Position numbers and translations under genes: made by a program. The notes under the pieces were generated by a model, which saw nothing but the letters and a program-made list of their open reading frames with translations, did no database searches and was not told where the DNA came from. From CAYWMD01 sp964458575 (GTDB taxonomy: Bacteria; Verrucomicrobiota; Verrucomicrobiia; Limisphaerales; JADLHS01), in contig CAYWMD010000024.1 in assembly GCA_964458575.1 (NCBI GenBank), forward strand, positions 1 to 64,000: a stretch of DNA of 64,000 bases, in the 5' to 3' direction. Of this stretch, positions 10,302 through 19,407 are shown in pieces; positions within the stretch are counted from its first letter, which is position 1, and each line of letters begins with the position of its first letter.

Positions 10302-10895
10302 TCACCGCGCCATTGATTTGCGCGGTTGAACTTCTTCAATTTTATCCTCGGCAATTAATTTGTAAAACTGCCCGCAATCGCATTGCAGGCGCTCACCGGC
10401 GGCAGCGGAAAGCTTCTCGCCGCACCGGCAGACCCAACCGGCCAGCCGGGCCGGATTACCGCGCACCAGCCCGAAATCCGGCACGCTCCGGGTCACCACC
10501 GAACCCGCACCGATCATGGCCCAGCGGCCGATGGTTAGGCCGGGCAGCGTCGTGCTGTTCGCACCGATGGTACATCCTTCCTTCAAAATCGTTTGCGCAA
10601 TGTGCTTGAGCGGCTTTCGGCTCCGGGGCCGGTAGTCGTTGGTAAAAACCGCGGACGGCCCGATGAACACATCGTCCTCCAAAATAAGCCCGTCCCACAA
10701 ATAAACGCCGCATTTGATCGTCACCCGGTTGCCCATCCGAACCGTGCCCTCGATGAAGGTGTGGTCGCAGATGTTGCAATCCTCGCCCACGACCGCCCCC
10801 TTCACAATGTGGGCAAAAGCCCAGATGCGCGTCCCTTTGCCAATGGCGACGCCCTGCTCGACGACCGCAAGCGAATGTTGAAAAAAACCGCTCAT
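10302..10895 (-). CDS. Left-handed beta-helix acyltransferase (WbpD/WlbB-like) with zinc-ribbon tail
   Basis: A protein of 197 residues with hexapeptide repeats throughout residues 10-150 (for example IGKGTRIWAFAHI, GLTIGRWAMIGAGSVV), the signature of left-handed beta-helix acyltransferases. The FIGPSAVFTNDYRPRS region matches sugar N-acetyltransferases such as WbpD/WlbB, which acetylate the 3-amino group of UDP-amino-uronic acids. Residues about 155-180 carry two CxCG pairs (CRCG and CDCG), a likely zinc ribbon. The substrate is inferred from family and context. A second, shorter homologue lies at 30.3-30.8 kb, so the locus has two such enzymes, perhaps for different sugars. It follows a glycosyltransferase gene after a gap of 183 bases. 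Confidence 0.85.
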   Translation of the reverse strand: MSGFFQHSLAVVEQGVAIGKGTRIWAFAHIVKGAVVGEDCNICDHTFIEGTVRMGNRVTIKCGVYLWDGLILEDDVFIGPSAVFTNDYRPRSRKPLKHIAQTILKEGCTIGANSTTLPGLTIGRWAMIGAGSVVTRSVPDFGLVRGNPARLAGWVCRCGEKLSAAAGERLQCDCGQFYKLIAEDKIEEVQPRKSMAR

Positions 10896-11078
10896 GCGTT
10901 GGTGAGAAATGTTTCATCTGACCAACTCCAGACCGCACTTTGTTTTGAGCTTCGCAACATCATCATGGCGTAAAGCACGCTCCTGACCTTAGCATTTGAA
11001 CCCGCGCCTGACTCATCCCGTCTTTACGGAAAATGGCGTCCGGCAAAATACGGAGTGGCCGTGGAATTGGGCTGGAAA

Positions 11079-12167
11079 TCAGTATCCGGCCGAACCGTTC
11101 GGCCGGGCCGGCGTGGGAAGATTTCTGGCCTGACGGGAGGAGCGCCACCGATCTCGAAGCACGTAGAGTTTTCGATAGATCGGCCGGGGCAGGGTTCGCG
11201 GCAGCACGAGGAGCGCACCCTCCGCATCGCCACGCCTGACGGCGCCCGCGAAGACGTTCAGCCGTTCCAAAAAGTCTCCGTCCAACATCCGCCGTTCCAT
11301 ATCGTATAAATCCCTCACGCGGCGGGCTTCAGCACATAACCGTTCGTGGTCCGGAGAAGAGATGCGGCCATCGCGGCGGAGGATTTCGAGATCCGCGAGC
11401 ATGTTGTTGTAGGCTCCGACGGTCTTCTCGTCCACCCAGCGCAGCCGTTTTTCGCGATGGTCGAATGAACGTGTATCATCCCAGTGCGCGAAAAAGGATA
11501 CGTTGGTGTCGTGACGGCGGTATTTGATCAACGGTTGATGCACATAGAGCAATTCGCCGATAGCGAGCGTCCGGAAAGACAGCACCAAATCCTCCAGGTC
11601 GGATGCCAGCGGACCAAAATATCTAAAGAGGGCTGGTGACCACGCGTGCGTGCAACCGACGACGACGGGCAATCGTTTGGCGAGAAATCCGGACAGGCTG
11701 CCCTCCTGGGGGCGGTACAGGGTGGTGTCGGCCGGATTGCCGCGCGTTCCACCCACGCCCAGTTCTTCTCCCTTGGCAGTGATCGTCACGTAGCTGGAGA
11801 AGATGGACGTAGCCCGCCGCCCGGAATCTTCCCACGCCCGATAAAGCACCTCCGTCCGTTCCGGATAGGACACATCATCGCCGGCGGCCCCGACGATGAA
11901 TTCGCCACGGGCCATTTGCATCGCCTGGTTGATGCTGCCGCCAATGCCGCAGTTTTTCGGTGTGCGCGCACAACGAACCGTGTGCGGTCCGCGGTAAGTC
12001 GCCACCATTTGTTCGATGATTTCGTAGGAACGGTCGGTCGAGCAATCGTCCGAGATGATTATCTCCAAGGGCGAATAGGTCTGCGCAAGAGCCCCTTCGA
12101 CTGCCTCCCGGATGTAGTCCTGTTGGTTAAAACAGACCACAATAAAGCTGACCAACGGTTTATTCAT
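11079..12167 (-). CDS. Family 2 glycosyltransferase
   Basis: A protein of 362 residues starting at an ATG, with a GT-A fold: VSFIVVCFNQQDY at residues 5-17, a DDCSTD nucleotide-binding motif near 40, and AAGDDVSYP near 95 (the DxD-like metal site). It probably transfers a sugar onto a lipid-linked glycan on the cytoplasmic face of the inner membrane. Residues about 230-320 are Arg-rich and helical. It lies 35 bases after the 1,121-residue beta-helix protein gene in the same direction. Donor and acceptor cannot be deduced. Confidence 0.88.
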   Translation of the reverse strand: MNKPLVSFIVVCFNQQDYIREAVEGALAQTYSPLEIIISDDCSTDRSYEIIEQMVATYRGPHTVRCARTPKNCGIGGSINQAMQMARGEFIVGAAGDDVSYPERTEVLYRAWEDSGRRATSIFSSYVTITAKGEELGVGGTRGNPADTTLYRPQEGSLSGFLAKRLPVVVGCTHAWSPALFRYFGPLASDLEDLVLSFRTLAIGELLYVHQPLIKYRRHDTNVSFFAHWDDTRSFDHREKRLRWVDEKTVGAYNNMLADLEILRRDGRISSPDHERLCAEARRVRDLYDMERRMLDGDFLERLNVFAGAVRRGDAEGALLVLPRTLPRPIYRKLYVLRDRWRSSRQARNLPTPARPNGSAGY

Positions 12168-12202
12168 TGGCTGGAAATGAGCAACGAACGCGCCAACCGG
12201 CC

Positions 12203-15200
12203 CTATTCCACGCGCACGCGGTAAAATCGTTGCGGATCGGTGGCCGAAGCGTCCACCAAGGGGTGGATGAGGCCGTCACCGGGCAACGTGGCAGCCACGA
12301 TCCAATCCACCTGGCTGAGATTGGTTTTGTATACGAGGTAATAATCGCGACCGGTCGTCGTGGAAACCAGAACCGAGAAACTCGCTTCATGGTAGGCAAA
12401 GGATTGCAACCGGATCGCTGTGGTTGTGAATGTCTGGTTGGGAGACAGATTGGTCCCAAAGGCGTTGTACGCGACCAGGCGGAAGTTGTATCCGGTTTCC
12501 AGGAGCAGTCCCGCCACCAGATTGGAAATCGTGCTCAAGCCGTGATCGTAGTCAACGGTGAACGCCGGCGTGGTACTGCCATAATTCGTCGTCGCGCCGT
12601 ACTCGAAGTAGGCGGTGGCCTGGACTTCAATCGGATCCACCAGCCCATTCAACACTGCGCTGCTGTCCGTGATGGCCGCAGCCGGCAAAACCGTCACTTC
12701 GGGCAGCGGGAAAACTATGACCCGGTATAATTTCCTGGCGTTGGTGGCCTTGGTATCCGTCAGCGTCTGCATTTGCCCGTTTCCCGGGACGTTTGTCACC
12801 ACGGCCCAGCCCGGGTCGGTCACATTGGTGCGCGCCTGGAGAAAATAGAACCGGTTCGTCGCCGTGGCCACCGACACGGAGAATTTGCCGTTCTGAAAAA
12901 TTGGTGCGTGCAGGATCGGGAAGGCGGTGGTAAAAGTCCGGGTGGCGCCGTAATTGGTCCCGTTCGAATTATAAGCCACGAGTCGGTAGCGATACACCGT
13001 TCGGGGCGCCAACCCGGAAAGCATCATATTGACATCCACCACCTCCCCGCTCGCACCGATGTTGGTAACGGCACTGGTGAGGTTCAGGTTGGTGCCCCGG
13101 CCGTATTCAAAATAGGCGTAGGTCGGAAGTCCGAGCGCATTCACCTGTCCCGCCACTACCGCGCCATTATCCGAGACCTGGTCGGCCCCCAACGGTTGGA
13201 TTTCGGGCAGGACCAGCACGATGGAAAACTGGTCCAATCTCGCGTTGGCTTCCCGGCCGCGCACGACCAGACTGTGCGGTCCCGGGCTCAGGTGAAATAC
13301 CTTGGGAGAAAACTGCGGATTGACGCAGCTTCCCGTTCCCTGCCAGGAAACATAATGGTTTTCGAAACCGATCGTGACCGGCACCGTCCAGGTCATTTGC
13401 TCTCCTTCCGGCTCCCCGTCAATATTCACGTAAAACGACCGCTGTCGCAGAAACGGGGCGTCCACGCGCGCCTGCACAAGGTAGTCCGCTGTTTTTGTAA
13501 TATTGAAACTGTACGCCGCGCGGCCCCCGTTTGTCAGGCCTGACTCCACCTCCTGGAAAACAGCTCCATCAGCGACCATAAACGGCGGACTGATGACCCC
13601 GGATTCGGCTTCAAAGACGAGGCTCGTTGAATTGCGCGGGCTCAGGATCACTTCGGTCTTAAGTTGGGTCTCAGCCGCGGCGAGGCCATCATTCGCCCGC
13701 AACTTCCATACATAGCCTTTGCCGGCCGTCCCGGCCCCGTAGTTGAAGTTGACGCTCGCCACGGTGCCCGTGCCGCTTTGATAAACCACTTCGGGTCCGC
13801 CATTGACCGAGTAAACCCATTTCCACGACAGCAGGTTTCCATTGGAAGCCGCCGCGGATCCGGTGTACGTCGCCAGCGAGTTCGTAAAGATTTGCAGACC
13901 GGGCGCGTTGGGATCGGTGTCCGAAAGGTTCTGACCAATCGGCGAAACGACCGGGGGCGGGTTGGTGGGAGCGCCGCTGTACTCATAAGCGCCGATGTCC
14001 CAGGCCGCCCCCTGCGGCCGAGCAACCCCTTTTTTGTCGCTGGTGAAGTATGCACTCAGGTCGTCACCCGCGTTCACTGCGACAACGTCGTTGCTGGCAA
14101 GCTGGAGATTGTTCGTCGGACCGAAGGCCGCGTACGCCACGAACACGGGCGCATTGGTCTTGCCACGCGGCTCGAATCGCTCAACCCAGGCGGAGGCCAC
14201 GTAAGTGGCGCCGTAATCCACGTAGGCGCGGTTTAGCGGGTGGTAGTAGATGTTGGCGTCAAACTGGAAGGAGTTGGTCGTAAAACTGCAGTTCTCCTCG
14301 ATGTAAACGGCGGGCGTGTTGGCGTTGGCGCCACAATTGTAGAAAATGTTGTTTTTGATTTCGTTATTGGCTGTCGCGGGTTCGCCCAACCGGGACAGGC
14401 TGATGGCGCGCCACGTGTTGTTATCCACAAACGTGTTGTTGACGATTTTGATGTTGAGGAGCGCTGCGGGCGTGCCGTCGTAAATGCGGATGAATTCCGG
14501 ATACGGGTCAATCTGGTCCACGATCCGGAACACGTTGTTGTAAATCCACAACCCGTCCAACACCGCGGTATCATAGAGACCGTAGTCCACTCCCGCGTCG
14601 CCAATATTGATGAACTCGTTCGCGTAGATTTTGGTCTGTTGCCCGGTGGCCTGGATGAAATCGGGGTGCTGGTCGGAGGTGTACACGTTGGTGGTGCTGA
14701 TCTCATGAAACGTGTTGCCAAAAATGGAGACGCCGTCGCTGCACTGGATGCCATCCGGCCCATAGTAGGGCTGCACCTTGCCGGGCGGCTTCTTCGCGTT
14801 GATGAGCAGTTCAAAGTGGTTGCTGTAAATCAGATTTGCATCCCAGGACCCGACACATCCGGCCGCGAGCACGGCCGCGTCCCCCCGCACCTGGCGCAGG
14901 TTGCAGCCGCGGACGGTGAAGTTGGTCGCATAAATGAAGCGGATCGGATTGTTGCAATTGGTCGAGGCGAGATGATCCACCACCACGCCCTCGGTCGAGT
15001 CCGCGTAGATGCCAACCGTTTCGAACCGATCTAGGATGTTGCGCAGATTGTTGATGACCAGATGGCACTCGCCGTTCACGTTCCCATCGAATACCACAAA
15101 ATCCTGGAGACAGGTGATGGCCGTGATCTCGGCCTGGTCGCCGGCGTAGTTGTAATCAAAGATCACCTTGCCGCTGTGACTCGGGTTGGCCGCATCAATG

Positions 15201-15568
15201 GCGATGCGAATCGGGTTACCGGGTTGACCACTGGCGCCGACCACCCACGAATTCGTGTAGATTTTCCGGGTGCTGCCGCCGCTCAGATACAGCGTATCTC
15301 CCGCCTTCACTCCCGCCGCCCCCCAGACCACGTTTGCGGGGTTGGTCCAGGCGTTGGCCCAATTGGTCCCGTTGTTCGCGCCGGTTGCGTCCTTGTCCAC
15401 ATACCAGTTGGCCGCCTGGCCCGGAAAGCACAGCGACCAACAGGTCAGCCACGCCAGACCTCCGGCAGCGCGCCGGGCCCAAGCCAGACGACGCGGTTTC
15501 AGAACTGGTTGTTTCCGGGTACCCACACCGACTTCCCCGGCCCCCAACATTGGTTGTCTGCAATCCAT
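12203..15568 (-). CDS. Secreted right-handed beta-helix protein with Ig-like, CBM-like and Fn3-like domains
   Basis: A protein of 1,121 residues. The ATG is preceded by GGGAGG about 10 bases upstream, supporting this start. A signal sequence ends near residue 53 (after GQAAN) and is followed by the WYVDKDATGANNGTNW motif that opens many secreted beta-helix proteins. Residues about 80-450 show asparagine-rich beta-helix repeats (IVNNTF, IYNNVF, IKNNIF) seen in polysaccharide lyases and pectate-lyase-like proteins. A GAYEYSG anchor-type motif sits near 530, then an Ig/PKD-like segment, a CBM6/35-like segment (EAESGVISPPF onward, about 650-790), and two alternations of an Fn3-like domain with a 60-residue module ending in YRV. 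The last module forms the extreme C-terminus (RFYRVRVE). A possible polysaccharide-binding or -cleaving surface protein; catalytic residues are not identified. Paralogous to the next gene upstream. Confidence 0.87.
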   Translation of the reverse strand: MDCRQPMLGAGEVGVGTRKQPVLKPRRLAWARRAAGGLAWLTCWSLCFPGQAANWYVDKDATGANNGTNWANAWTNPANVVWGAAGVKAGDTLYLSGGSTRKIYTNSWVVGASGQPGNPIRIAIDAANPSHSGKVIFDYNYAGDQAEITAITCLQDFVVFDGNVNGECHLVINNLRNILDRFETVGIYADSTEGVVVDHLASTNCNNPIRFIYATNFTVRGCNLRQVRGDAAVLAAGCVGSWDANLIYSNHFELLINAKKPPGKVQPYYGPDGIQCSDGVSIFGNTFHEISTTNVYTSDQHPDFIQATGQQTKIYANEFINIGDAGVDYGLYDTAVLDGLWIYNNVFRIVDQIDPYPEFIRIYDGTPAALLNIKIVNNTFVDNNTWRAISLSRLGEPATANNEIKNNIFYNCGANANTPAVYIEENCSFTTNSFQFDANIYYHPLNRAYVDYGATYVASAWVERFEPRGKTNAPVFVAYAAFGPTNNLQLASNDVVAVNAGDDLSAYFTSDKKGVARPQGAAWDIGAYEYSGAPTNPPPVVSPIGQNLSDTDPNAPGLQIFTNSLATYTGSAAASNGNLLSWKWVYSVNGGPEVVYQSGTGTVASVNFNYGAGTAGKGYVWKLRANDGLAAAETQLKTEVILSPRNSTSLVFEAESGVISPPFMVADGAVFQEVESGLTNGGRAAYSFNITKTADYLVQARVDAPFLRQRSFYVNIDGEPEGEQMTWTVPVTIGFENHYVSWQGTGSCVNPQFSPKVFHLSPGPHSLVVRGREANARLDQFSIVLVLPEIQPLGADQVSDNGAVVAGQVNALGLPTYAYFEYGRGTNLNLTSAVTNIGASGEVVDVNMMLSGLAPRTVYRYRLVAYNSNGTNYGATRTFTTAFPILHAPIFQNGKFSVSVATATNRFYFLQARTNVTDPGWAVVTNVPGNGQMQTLTDTKATNARKLYRVIVFPLPEVTVLPAAAITDSSAVLNGLVDPIEVQATAYFEYGATTNYGSTTPAFTVDYDHGLSTISNLVAGLLLETGYNFRLVAYNAFGTNLSPNQTFTTTAIRLQSFAYHEASFSVLVSTTTGRDYYLVYKTNLSQVDWIVAATLPGDGLIHPLVDASATDPQRFYRVRVE

Positions 15569-15940
15569 AACTACTTTGCCTCCCTGAACAAAAAACTTCT
15601 GCGTAACATTGATTCGGGTCTGGATAACAAGGCGTGCCTTTGCTCCCGCCCCTTCAGTTTCGACCCAACCCCCGGTTTCAGGGAGCGCGATCGGTGGAAA
15701 TCAGGGTTTACCGTGGTATTTCGCCATACCACAATTAAGAGGCCCAAGCATGGAAATTGTTCCCGCCTTTGAGTCGCCGGCGAAGTGAAAATTTGATCAA
15801 GTTCACCGCCGGATTCTTGGCGGCAGGCGGTCTAAGACCATCCAGTTCGATGCGCCGGTAGATTCAGGGCAGAACACGCGCGCCCGCTTCAAGACCGGGA
15901 TAAAGAAAAAACAATCAGGAGGATTAAGCGGCTTCCGGCC
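15569..15940. other. Intergenic region between the two beta-helix protein genes
   Basis: No convincing coding sequence is present in these 372 bases. On the minus strand the region begins after the stop of the 795-residue protein with a short run of six T (near 15906-15912) but only a weak four-base stem before it, so a terminator is doubtful. It contains one good inverted repeat (15713-15732) and the leader of the 1,121-residue protein, including its GGGAGG ribosome-binding site. No promoter matching consensus was found. Confidence 0.6.
15713..15732. repeat. Perfect 7-bp inverted repeat (GTGGTAT/ATACCAC)
   Basis: GTGGTAT and ATACCAC flank a 6-base spacer (TTCGCC). The repeat lies about 145 bases upstream of the ATG of the 1,121-residue protein gene. 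No T run follows on either strand, so an operator is at least as likely as a terminator. Function unknown. Confidence 0.45.
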
Positions 15941-18328
15941 TCACGGCACCGGCACGACTCTCAGGTTCTGTGGCGGCGACGGCAATTTGATGATGGTCAT
16001 GCGATCCAATTGCGCGTTCGCCTCGCGCCCGCGAACAATGAGCTGATGCGAGCCCTGACTCAGCGTAAAAATCTTCGGCACAATTTCATTGGCATCAGCG
16101 GTTCCGTTACCACGCCAACTGAGGATGCGACTCTCAAACCCGGTGCTCGGCGGCAGGATGTCCCAGGCCATGTACGGATCTTCCGGTTCGGCATCAATGT
16201 TCACATAAAACGAGTTCTCCGTAAGACTGGGGGCATTTACCAGGGTTTGAAGCACATAATCACCCGCTTCCGTGATTGTAAAAGCGTAAGTCGCCCGTCC
16301 GCCGCTGGTGATGTCCGTCGTCGCCGCCTGGGATATGGATCCACCCGCGACGGTAAACGGCGCGCTGATGACACCCGACTCGGCTTCGATGCTTCCCCCC
16401 GCCGCCGGCGGCGCAACCACACCGACGGTCAGTTGTGATTCCGCGGTCGCCTTGCCGTCGTTTGCACGCAATTTCCAGACGTAGGAGTTGCCGGCGGTGC
16501 CGGTGCCGTAGCTGAAGCTGGCGGGAGCAACCGTACCCGCGCCGCTCTGATAAACCACTTCGGCCCCGCCATTCACCGTGTAAATCCACTGCCACGTCAA
16601 GGCGTCCCCATCCGCGTCTGAGGCCGTGCCGGAGTATTGGACCACTGTGCTCTCAAACACCTGAAGCCCCGGCACCACGGAACTGACGTCGGTGGAGTTG
16701 TGGCTGATCGCCGAAACCGCCGGTGCCGCATTGGCGTTCGTAATTGTGCCGACCCCGGTGGCGTTGACCGTGGCGCCACCCGCTCCGGTAAAGGCGATAT
16801 TCTGCGAATGGCTGCCCGCGGCCGTGGGACGGTAGCGCACCGTCACGGACTGGCTTTGACTGGCGGACAAGTTATAGCTTCCGCCGGATACAATCGAAAA
16901 AGGTGCGGCGACCGTGGCCGTTCCGCTCAACGTTCCGGCCCCGGTGTTTTGCACGGTCAGCGTCAGATCCTTGCTCGTATTGGTTTGCACCAGCCCAAAG
17001 CCCAGGCTGGCGGGCGAAACGGAAATCACCGGGTTGGTATTGGCGGCGCCGTACTCATACGCGCCAACGCTGGGAATGCCCGAAACGGGATTCCCACGGA
17101 TGTCCGTGGTCAAACCGACGTTGACACCTTTGCCAATGGCCGCGCTGCCCGCTTTGATGTTGAAACCATCGTCTTCGGTAAACGGGATGCCGTCCGCACC
17201 AAGCGGCGAAGCGGTATTGACGAACAGCGCATCGCCACCGTTGATGTTGCCGGTGCCGGACTGAAAGCTCCCGGTGTTGGGTGTGTAAAGATTGTATTCC
17301 GAAGTGCCGGCCGAGGCGTGAACGGTCGAGTCGCCAAACTCATCCGTCCAACTCCCGGTTCGCGAATAGATGTTGTTTCGCTCGGTAACCTTGGAACCGG
17401 TCACCTGCAAGTCGAGGCAGTTGTGAAAGACGTTGTTGTAAACCGTGGCGTTGCCCATGCCGCCGTTGCCGGAGCCGAGCCGGAACGTTGCGTGACCGAA
17501 GGTGGAAAAGACGTTGTAGCGAATGACCATGGTACCGATGGCCCCGGGGTCTTGCAGCAAAAAGCCAAACAACCAGATGTCGTAAACGATGTTCTTTTCG
17601 AATACCAGATTCCACCCGCCGGAGGTGTAGGGATTGAACACGTCGCGATGCGAACCATCCCCGGGCACATTCGGCATGGTAAAAACACAACTGCGGATGG
17701 TCAGCGTACCGTCCGGTTCGCCCACCAGATGGTCTTCATACGCGGTTTTGTAGAAGTGGCAGAAATCCACAATCGTGTCCTGGCCAAACAAGCCGAGCGT
17801 GTGACCACTGCCGGCGGCGTAGTTCGCATTGAAGTAAACACCCCGGATAGTGACAAAATCGCCGCCGCTGTTGACCTGCATGGACCCCCCAAAGCCGCTG
17901 TAGGTCCGGTTGCAGGTCAGTTCAAAGCCATGCCACACCTGTCCGTCAAAGGTCCAATACGGAGTGTTGAACTGCAGCACAGGGGAGAAGACCGCCGATC
18001 CAGTGCCGAAGGAAGCCTGCCAGCCGGTGGACGTGCCGTGGTCGCTCTCAATGGCGCGCTTGATGGTAATCCGCGTGGTACCGCTGGCCGCCGTGTTGAA
18101 CGTATAACTGCCGTAATTGCCGCCGGCTATGTAGTACGTGGCGCCGCGCTGCAACGTCGAGGGCAATGCCGTATAGGCGTTGTTCCAGTCCGAGCCGTTG
18201 TTCGACCCGCTCGCGCCGGAACGAACGTAATAAACTTGTGCGGGCGTGGACACAGCAAGGCCCAAGAATGCGACACCAATCAACAGTCTTGACCGAAGCC
18301 AAGACAGGGACACTACCAATCTATTCAT
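15941..18328 (-). CDS. Secreted right-handed beta-helix protein with ASH-like, Ig-like and CBM-like domains
   Basis: A protein of 795 residues from the ATG at 18328, chosen because it opens directly into a signal peptide (MNRLVVSLSWLRSRLLIG, cleavage near AQ at 31). An in-frame ATG at 18355 and a GTG at 18367 add only short hydrophilic extensions. After the signal comes YYVRSGASGSNNGSDW, then beta-helix repeats to about residue 390, a SVGAYEYGAA anchor-type motif near 426, an ASPM/Hydin-like (ASH) segment at about 430-530, an Ig/PKD-like segment at 540-640 and a CBM-like segment from EAESGVISAPF to the end. The last two segments align closely with those of the neighbouring 1,121-residue protein, but the terminal Fn3-like/YRV modules are absent. 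Substrate and activity unknown. Confidence 0.85.
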   Translation of the reverse strand: MNRLVVSLSWLRSRLLIGVAFLGLAVSTPAQVYYVRSGASGSNNGSDWNNAYTALPSTLQRGATYYIAGGNYGSYTFNTAASGTTRITIKRAIESDHGTSTGWQASFGTGSAVFSPVLQFNTPYWTFDGQVWHGFELTCNRTYSGFGGSMQVNSGGDFVTIRGVYFNANYAAGSGHTLGLFGQDTIVDFCHFYKTAYEDHLVGEPDGTLTIRSCVFTMPNVPGDGSHRDVFNPYTSGGWNLVFEKNIVYDIWLFGFLLQDPGAIGTMVIRYNVFSTFGHATFRLGSGNGGMGNATVYNNVFHNCLDLQVTGSKVTERNNIYSRTGSWTDEFGDSTVHASAGTSEYNLYTPNTGSFQSGTGNINGGDALFVNTASPLGADGIPFTEDDGFNIKAGSAAIGKGVNVGLTTDIRGNPVSGIPSVGAYEYGAANTNPVISVSPASLGFGLVQTNTSKDLTLTVQNTGAGTLSGTATVAAPFSIVSGGSYNLSASQSQSVTVRYRPTAAGSHSQNIAFTGAGGATVNATGVGTITNANAAPAVSAISHNSTDVSSVVPGLQVFESTVVQYSGTASDADGDALTWQWIYTVNGGAEVVYQSGAGTVAPASFSYGTGTAGNSYVWKLRANDGKATAESQLTVGVVAPPAAGGSIEAESGVISAPFTVAGGSISQAATTDITSGGRATYAFTITEAGDYVLQTLVNAPSLTENSFYVNIDAEPEDPYMAWDILPPSTGFESRILSWRGNGTADANEIVPKIFTLSQGSHQLIVRGREANAQLDRMTIIKLPSPPQNLRVVPVP

Positions 18329-18478
18329 GCACTTGTCGGTTTGTGCAGAATCCATACCAATGAACACGCGCGGCTGGTGGCTGAAAGACCGTTGCCTCCA
18401 GCTAAACGGTGGAAAATGATTCCTTATCCAGTGTCAGGCAAAGCGTTATCGCCCGGCGACCCTGTCGCTGATGATATT

Positions 18479-19381
18479 TCACGGCTTGCGCCATAATACA
18501 CACAACCGGTGTGTTAACAGTTCTTCGAGGTCATACTCCTGCAATTCGCCCGATGATTGAAGGACACAAGCGTCCGATTTAGCGCCTGCGCGGTTGGACG
18601 GCACCAGGGTAATGATGGCTCCCGGCATGTGCGTCTCGAACAGTTGGCGCCATTGACCCAGCCGGAGTTTGTTCAGATAGGCATTGGTATGCACGAGGTG
18701 CGCTTTGTCCGGACGCAGATGCATCCAGTGTCCAACCTCATTCGCACGATCCGTAAAGACCCGCGGGTCTAGCGAACCGGTTTCGCTCGTGTAAAGATGA
18801 AACGAAATGTAAGCCGTTCCACCCGGCCGCAGGACCCGCACGATGCCCCGCATCGCCGCCCCGGGATCCGGCAGGTGGTGAAACACCGACAGGCAATGGA
18901 CGAAATCGAAAGAGCCATCGGGAAACGTCAAGTTGCAGGCGTCCATCCGTTGAACGCGGGCCTTGGGCAACGAAGCCACGTTCATTTGCGCCTTAAGTTC
19001 CGACCGATGCCGCCGGTCAATGCCCAGCAGCTTCCGGCCGACGGTCTTGATGGTGCGCCGGGGACCGTTGTGTTTCAGCATCTGGAGGTATTGCAACGGG
19101 TTGATGCCATTGGCGATCACGTCGTAATCAATCCCCGCCACCCGGTTGTGCAGGCCAAAATAGTACATTTGCAACAGGAACTGGCCGGTGCCGATGTCCA
19201 GCACATCCCGGCCGTTCAGCCGGAAACCGTAATGCTCCGCCAGCAGACGCTCGACGCCACGCAAGTGATCCAAAACCCGGCCCACCTGCGCGGACACCTC
19301 ACGATTCTGCGTGGCGTACAAACTCTGCGCCTCCCGAAGAAATCCCAGGATGCTGGTGCTCTGTGAAGTGTACGACCCCAT
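18479..19381 (-). CDS. SAM-dependent methyltransferase (class I)
   Basis: A protein of 300 residues from the ATG at 19381 (MGSYTSQSTS). A longer in-frame extension would overlap the preceding gene and has no family resemblance. Residues about 55-70 carry the SAM-binding glycine motif VLDIGTGQF. FDFVHCLSVFHHLPDPG near 150-165 and VRVLRPGGTAYISFH are typical post-I motifs of Methyltransf_11/25 proteins. It starts 26 bases after the stop of the deacetylase-like gene upstream and probably modifies a sugar or lipid of the locus. The acceptor is not predictable. Confidence 0.82.
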   Translation of the reverse strand: MGSYTSQSTSILGFLREAQSLYATQNREVSAQVGRVLDHLRGVERLLAEHYGFRLNGRDVLDIGTGQFLLQMYYFGLHNRVAGIDYDVIANGINPLQYLQMLKHNGPRRTIKTVGRKLLGIDRRHRSELKAQMNVASLPKARVQRMDACNLTFPDGSFDFVHCLSVFHHLPDPGAAMRGIVRVLRPGGTAYISFHLYTSETGSLDPRVFTDRANEVGHWMHLRPDKAHLVHTNAYLNKLRLGQWRQLFETHMPGAIITLVPSNRAGAKSDACVLQSSGELQEYDLEELLTHRLCVLWRKP

Positions 19382-19407
19382 GGGTTTTTCCAGTTCTTTC
19401 TTGTCCT

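Noticed and set aside
15900..15940. Terminator after the 795-residue beta-helix gene
   Set aside because: A six-T run is present but the preceding stem is only about four base pairs.
16637..18292. Plus-strand open frame of 551 codons opposite a beta-helix protein gene
   Set aside because: Low-complexity Arg/Gly/Val composition and no motif; the minus strand encodes a coherent secreted protein.
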